Origin: Prevotellaceae bacterium
GTDB lineage: Bacteria; Bacteroidota; Bacteroidia; Bacteroidales; UBA932
Direction: 5' to 3'
DNA: 9,693 bases
Assembly (NCBI GenBank): GCA_031257655.1
Contig: JAIROF010000085.1
Location: forward strand, 1-9,693
Each line of letters begins with the position of its first letter. The stretch's first letter is position 1. The notes below the pieces were generated by a model. The model saw only the letters and a list, made by a program, of their open reading frames with translations, ran no database searches and was not told the DNA's origin. The position numbers and the translations under genes are program-made. This document shows positions 6,049 to 9,693 of the stretch, piece by piece.

Positions 6049-9000
6049 ATGAAAACAATCAAACGTCCTATATTATTTTTCATCTTAGTGTTTATCGGCA
6101 TTCTTACTACCGCAGAAGAGGCTGCCGGCAAGATTCTTGGCGGTGGGGGCTACCCTAAGTACTCCTGGGAAGTCCGCGAGGAGCGAGGTGTTACCAGCCT
6201 GACTATCAGCGGTAACGGTCCTATGGATGATTACCTCATGGGTAAAACCCCTTGGGAGGCGTTTAGGATGCAGATTTCTGAGATATTCATAGAGCAAGGA
6301 GTAACCCATATCGGCGCACATGCTTTTGAATATTTTGAAAATTTGCCGGGGGACGCGGTACACATTTCGGAGTCGGTAATATCAATTGGCGATTATGCTT
6401 TTTCCAATTGCCACGTTTTGAGTGATATTACCCTTCCTCCGTCGGTGGCTTCCATTGGTAGCTATGCTTTTTCGTATATCTTAAGTATAAATGTAGTCAA
6501 CTTGAGCCTAAAACCGCAAAACATCTCAAGCTCAGTTTTTTATTATACCCAAACTCCTATGCTTGTTGTTTCCTCCAGCGCGGAGAAAGCCTACGAAAAA
6601 GCTCCGGTTTGGAGCGCTTTTCAACACGTCATCGGCGGAGGAATAGTGATGAGCGTCAGAGTAAACAACCCCAGCATGGGCTGCTTGCATGTCGATAGAG
6701 AGGAGACGTATGGAGTTAGCGCCCTGTATCAGGGACCAACTACTGTGACCTGTGATGCTTTGCGCGGTACATGGAGCGAATTTCTGGGCTGGACAAGCAA
6801 TGGCATCATCATTAGCAAAAAGGAGAACCTCGGAATTAAGCTTACGCAAGACACCATCATTGTCGCCAACTTTGGCATACGGGGCGAGTTCACTGTCGAC
6901 AGGCCCAACGAGGTGCCAAATCTTCACGATATTAAATCCGTTACACACCTTAAGCTCATCGGCCCTATAGACGCCCGCGACGTGAAGTTCATGCGCGATA
7001 ACATGCCCTACCTGATGGAGCTGGACTTGAGCAGGGCGTCTGTAGAGCCATATTTCGGTAGCGAGGGGACGCTCCCTTACCAAGCCGACTATCTTGGGGC
7101 CGAAATGCCGGATAATTCGTTTTATGATGAGCGCACAAAGACGAGTAAGGTCACTCTTACTTCGATTAAGCTGCCGAGCTTAAGAAGCATGGGCCGCTAC
7201 GTCTTTGCCGGCTGCTCCGGTTTGACCTCTGTTGAGATGCAGGAAGTCTACACGATCGGGGAGCGTGCGTTTAAGGATTGTATCGCTTTGTCCTCCATCA
7301 ACGTTAGAAACAATATAATTGAAATCGGTGAGGCTGCGTTTCAAAATTGTATCAGCTTGCGCTCTGTTACTATTCCGGCAGACCTGAAGGAGATCAGCGA
7401 CTATATGTTTCAAAATTGTGTCAACTTAGGCTCAGCTACCATTCCGGAAAAGTTAGCGCGCATCGGCAACTATGCGTTCGACAATTGTAAAAACTTGCGC
7501 ACGGTTACCGTTTCCGGTTCAAGACCAAATTTGATGGGGATTGGCGACAACGCTTTTCAAGGCTGTACCGAGCTGGCCTCCATATCGCTTCCTCAGGGGG
7601 TAGATGCTATCGGTAAGGCCGCTTTTGCCCGCTGTTACGGTTTGTCTTTCGTTGACCTTCCTCAGTCATTGTCTACGATCAGCGATTCGACATTTTACCA
7701 TTGCTCGGAATTACGCTCCATAAGCATTCCCTCGTCGGTAACCTCTATTGGCCGCGATGCCTTTATTTTTTCCAGCTTGACTTCAATTCATATTCCGTCG
7801 TCGGTGACGTCGATCGGCAGCAGGGCTTTTGCTCGATGTATCGGGCTGACGTCCGTTACCATAAACTCGGGTTTGACGGATATCGGTGATGACGCTTTTA
7901 GCCATTGCGGCTTGGCATCTATTACCCTTCCCTCATCGGTGACGTCTATCGGCGATAATGCTTTTATGGGCTGTACTAGCTTGAGAAACGTTTCGCTTCC
8001 CAATTCGGTATTGTTTTTGGGCAGCAGCGTTTTTCAAAGCTGCAGCGAGTTGACCGCCATAACCATTCCCACGTCGGTGAAGGTTATTAACCCGTCGACT
8101 TTTTACGGGTGCAGTAACTTGGCATCCGTTACTCTTCCTGCATCGCTGACGGTTATCGGCAGGCAAGCTTTTGAAGGCTGCTACAAGTTGACCTCCATTA
8201 CCATTCCGGCGTCGGTGTTGTCTATCGGCGCGAGGGCTTTTTACAATTGTGAAGTGAGATCCGTCGTTAACTATAGCCCGACGCCGCAAATCCTCACGAC
8301 GGATGTCTTTACGGATACCCTGAACGATATTGCAAGGGCGAGCCTACTCGTTCCGACTTCTGCGGAAGGCGCCTACAAGCGCGCAAAGGTGTGGCGCAAC
8401 TTTAAAACCACGACCGGCAAGGGCGTGGTGTTGAGCGTAAAGGTCAACAACGCCATGTTCGGGAGCGTGACAGGAGCGAGTTCGGGCTGGTATGCCGGCA
8501 ATAATGATGTGACGCTGAAAGCCATCCCCGAGCCGGGCTACGAATTCCTTGGCTGGGCAGACGCCATGGGGAAGATGTTTAGCGCCAATGCTAACCTCAG
8601 CTTTACGCTTACCAAGGATAGCATCATCACCGCCTGCTACGGCAACCGCAAAACATGCGCAGTTAGCGCAGGCAGGTTGGAAAATATTGGCGGCATTACC
8701 AACGTCTCTCACCTTACGCTCACCGGCAGCATAGACGCCCGCGACGTGAAGTTCATGCGCGATAACATGCCCTACCTGATGGAGCTGGACTTGAGCGAGG
8801 CAAAAATAGCTGCATATTCGGGTGGTGAAGGCCCCATCACCGGCTACGCAGCCTATAGCGCCGATGCAATGCCGAAAAATTCGTTTTATAAGGAAAAAAG
8901 CAAAATACGGCTTTCTTCGGTTAAGCTGCCTCACAGCCTCACCACAATAGATGCGCTGGCTTTTTCCGGCTGCACCGAATTAAGCTACGTTACCATTCCC

Positions 9001-9693
9001 GCAGCGGTATCCACGATACATACCTGCGCTTTCTGCAACTGCCACAGCTTGGTCGGCGTTACTAACCTTAGCCTGACTCCGCAAAAGATAACCGGGGTTT
9101 TTCGAGGAGATTTGCCGTTGGCTGCTAAGCTTTTTGTGCTGACAAGCTCGGTCGGCTCATACAAAGCTGATGCCGAGTGGGGGAAATTTTATTCGATACA
9201 CCCTACAACTACCATGCTGAGGGCAGAGTACCTGAAAACAGATTTGTCCGAAGCTACCTACAACGGTACGTCGCAGAGCGTATCGGCTACGATGAAAACC
9301 ACCTACACCGGTATGGGCGCCATCACGGTAAAGTACGACAACCGGACAACGCCCCCCGTCGACGCGGGGTCGTACAAGATCACAGCAGAGATATCCTCCT
9401 CGGATGTTAACTTTTTCAATGGCCCCGAGCTGCTGCTGGGAACGTTCGCCATCAAACCGGCGACGCCTGCGGCAGCGCACTTGAGCTGCAAGCTGTCCGA
9501 CACCGTCTACTGCGGCAGGCCGCGCGCCGTGCCGGTTAAGCTGAACGACGGACTTACCGGCTCCGGCGCCATCACGGTGAAGTACAACGGCAGCCTCACC
9601 GCCCCCACGGATGCTGGGACGTACACCGTTACGGCAGATGTAGCCGGAGATAAGAACTTCGCCGCCCAAGCGGGCATTTCGCTTGGCTCGTTC
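6049..9693 (+). CDS. BspA-like leucine-rich-repeat surface protein (3' incomplete)
   Basis: Open from ATG 6049 to the last base, 1215 codons with no stop, so the C-terminus lies outside. Residues 1-25 are a signal peptide. About 27-180 is a BspA-type start (VTSLTISGNGPMDDYL, then LRRs such as IGDYAFSNCHVLSDITLP) with a cap motif (KPQN...AEKAYEKAPVWSAF). 199-276 is an InlB-like repeat (FLGWTSNG...IIVANFG). About 277-360 is a linker with IDARDVKFMRDNMPYLMELDLS. About 368-750 holds roughly sixteen LRR_5 repeats of about 23 residues (SSVTSIGDNAFMGCTSLRNVSLP). 793-865 is a second InlB-like repeat, 866-1050 a second IDARD linker with two LRRs and a cap, and 1053-1215 two MBG-like Ig repeats (TYNGTSQSVSA...DAGSYKITAE). 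It is likely secreted and surface-exposed, mediating adhesion or protein binding as known for BspA; the ligand is unknown. A sorting signal cannot be judged without the C-terminus. Confidence 0.92.
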   Translation, partial: MKTIKRPILFFILVFIGILTTAEEAAGKILGGGGYPKYSWEVREERGVTSLTISGNGPMDDYLMGKTPWEAFRMQISEIFIEQGVTHIGAHAFEYFENLPGDAVHISESVISIGDYAFSNCHVLSDITLPPSVASIGSYAFSYILSINVVNLSLKPQNISSSVFYYTQTPMLVVSSSAEKAYEKAPVWSAFQHVIGGGIVMSVRVNNPSMGCLHVDREETYGVSALYQGPTTVTCDALRGTWSEFLGWTSNGIIISKKENLGIKLTQDTIIVANFGIRGEFTVDRPNEVPNLHDIKSVTHLKLIGPIDARDVKFMRDNMPYLMELDLSRASVEPYFGSEGTLPYQADYLGAEMPDNSFYDERTKTSKVTLTSIKLPSLRSMGRYVFAGCSGLTSVEMQEVYTIGERAFKDCIALSSINVRNNIIEIGEAAFQNCISLRSVTIPADLKEISDYMFQNCVNLGSATIPEKLARIGNYAFDNCKNLRTVTVSGSRPNLMGIGDNAFQGCTELASISLPQGVDAIGKAAFARCYGLSFVDLPQSLSTISDSTFYHCSELRSISIPSSVTSIGRDAFIFSSLTSIHIPSSVTSIGSRAFARCIGLTSVTINSGLTDIGDDAFSHCGLASITLPSSVTSIGDNAFMGCTSLRNVSLPNSVLFLGSSVFQSCSELTAITIPTSVKVINPSTFYGCSNLASVTLPASLTVIGRQAFEGCYKLTSITIPASVLSIGARAFYNCEVRSVVNYSPTPQILTTDVFTDTLNDIARASLLVPTSAEGAYKRAKVWRNFKTTTGKGVVLSVKVNNAMFGSVTGASSGWYAGNNDVTLKAIPEPGYEFLGWADAMGKMFSANANLSFTLTKDSIITACYGNRKTCAVSAGRLENIGGITNVSHLTLTGSIDARDVKFMRDNMPYLMELDLSEAKIAAYSGGEGPITGYAAYSADAMPKNSFYKEKSKIRLSSVKLPHSLTTIDALAFSGCTELSYVTIPAAVSTIHTCAFCNCHSLVGVTNLSLTPQKITGVFRGDLPLAAKLFVLTSSVGSYKADAEWGKFYSIHPTTTMLRAEYLKTDLSEATYNGTSQSVSATMKTTYTGMGAITVKYDNRTTPPVDAGSYKITAEISSSDVNFFNGPELLLGTFAIKPATPAAAHLSCKLSDTVYCGRPRAVPVKLNDGLTGSGAITVKYNGSLTAPTDAGTYTVTADVAGDKNFAAQAGISLGSF
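6967..7032 (+). repeat. 66-bp exact repeat, copy 1 (IDARD segment)
   Basis: These 66 nt are identical to 8731-8796 and encode IDARDVKFMRDNMPYLMELDLS in both linkers. Flanking codons differ at once (GGCCCT before and AGGGCG after, against GGCAGC and GAGGCA). Confidence 0.95.
7159..8262 (+). repeat. LRR-coding tandem repeats, about 69-bp period
   Basis: Roughly sixteen in-frame units of about 23 codons. In the right half the TCG codon of the S-V or S-L motif recurs exactly every 69 bp (7936, 8005, 8074, 8143, 8212). Units are diverged in sequence, so the array is old, but short blocks such as TCGGTGACGTC (7801 and 7936) are still shared. Confidence 0.85.
8731..8796 (+). repeat. 66-bp exact repeat, copy 2 (IDARD segment)
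   Basis: Identical to 6967-7032, in the linker after the second InlB-like repeat and 1764 bp downstream of the first copy (588 codons, in frame). Confidence 0.95.

Larger units (their letters stand above)
5229..6340. repeat. Tandem repeat unit, copy 2
   Basis: Second copy of the 1.1-kb unit, from the tail motif at 5229 to about the first LRR codons of the intact gene, where alignment with the remnant ends (TCGGCGCACATGC at 6320-6332). The copies remain alignable throughout, but with scattered substitutions and indels. The non-coding stretch 5303-6048 holds no convincing gene; its structured elements are listed separately. Confidence 0.8.

Noticed and set aside
6532..7083. Minus-strand open frame of 183 codons, and a similar one at 8344-8934
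   Set aside because: Both lie antisense to the LRR gene and share sequence (AQVQLHQVGHVIAHELHVAGVY) only because they overlap the duplicated 66-nt segment and its flanks.

Overview
The window looks like a Bacteroidales (Bacteroidota) chromosome segment, probably from a host-associated or anaerobic member. Evidence: a SusC-like TonB-dependent receptor with a carboxypeptidase-regulatory N-terminal extension, a BspA-type leucine-rich-repeat surface protein with InlB-like and MBG-like repeats, A-rich translation starts without Shine-Dalgarno sequences, and matches to the Bacteroidetes TAnnTTTG promoter element. The species cannot be named from the sequence. No tRNA, rRNA, CRISPR array or transposase was seen.

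Left part (1-3877), all on the plus strand: a repeat- and hairpin-rich intergenic region (1-516); a small Cys/His-rich exported protein (517-996) with an Asp-Thr/Asp-Ala run; a 746-residue TonB-dependent receptor (1083-3323); and a 100-residue periplasmic heavy-metal-associated (HMA) protein with a CxxC site (3575-3877). Together these resemble the Bacteroidetes metal (probably copper) module of small Cys-rich protein, outer-membrane receptor and HMA protein. A perfect 20-bp palindrome sits in the spacer of a likely promoter for the receptor. A decaying 9-bp tandem array precedes the HMA gene, whose likely promoter lies in its last units.

Right part (3878-9693): two imperfect tandem copies of a unit of about 1.1 kb. 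Each holds a short tail sequence, a non-coding block of about 750 bp, and the 5' end of a BspA-like gene. In copy 1 the gene is a frameshifted, truncated remnant (4949-5302). In copy 2 it is a large open gene (6049 to the window end, at least 1215 codons, incomplete). The non-coding block has small structures kept in both copies by paired base changes: a predicted three-way-junction fold, a hairpin followed by a T-run, a GCACGGG hairpin, a GTACnnGTAC palindrome and a 48-bp near-identical core close to the start codon. This points to a repeated structured leader or small RNA attached to a family of surface LRR genes. It is the most interesting feature of the window.

The two halves show no obvious functional link. 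The first handles metal at the envelope. The second is a surface-protein locus shaped by duplication, deletion and perhaps recombination between copies.
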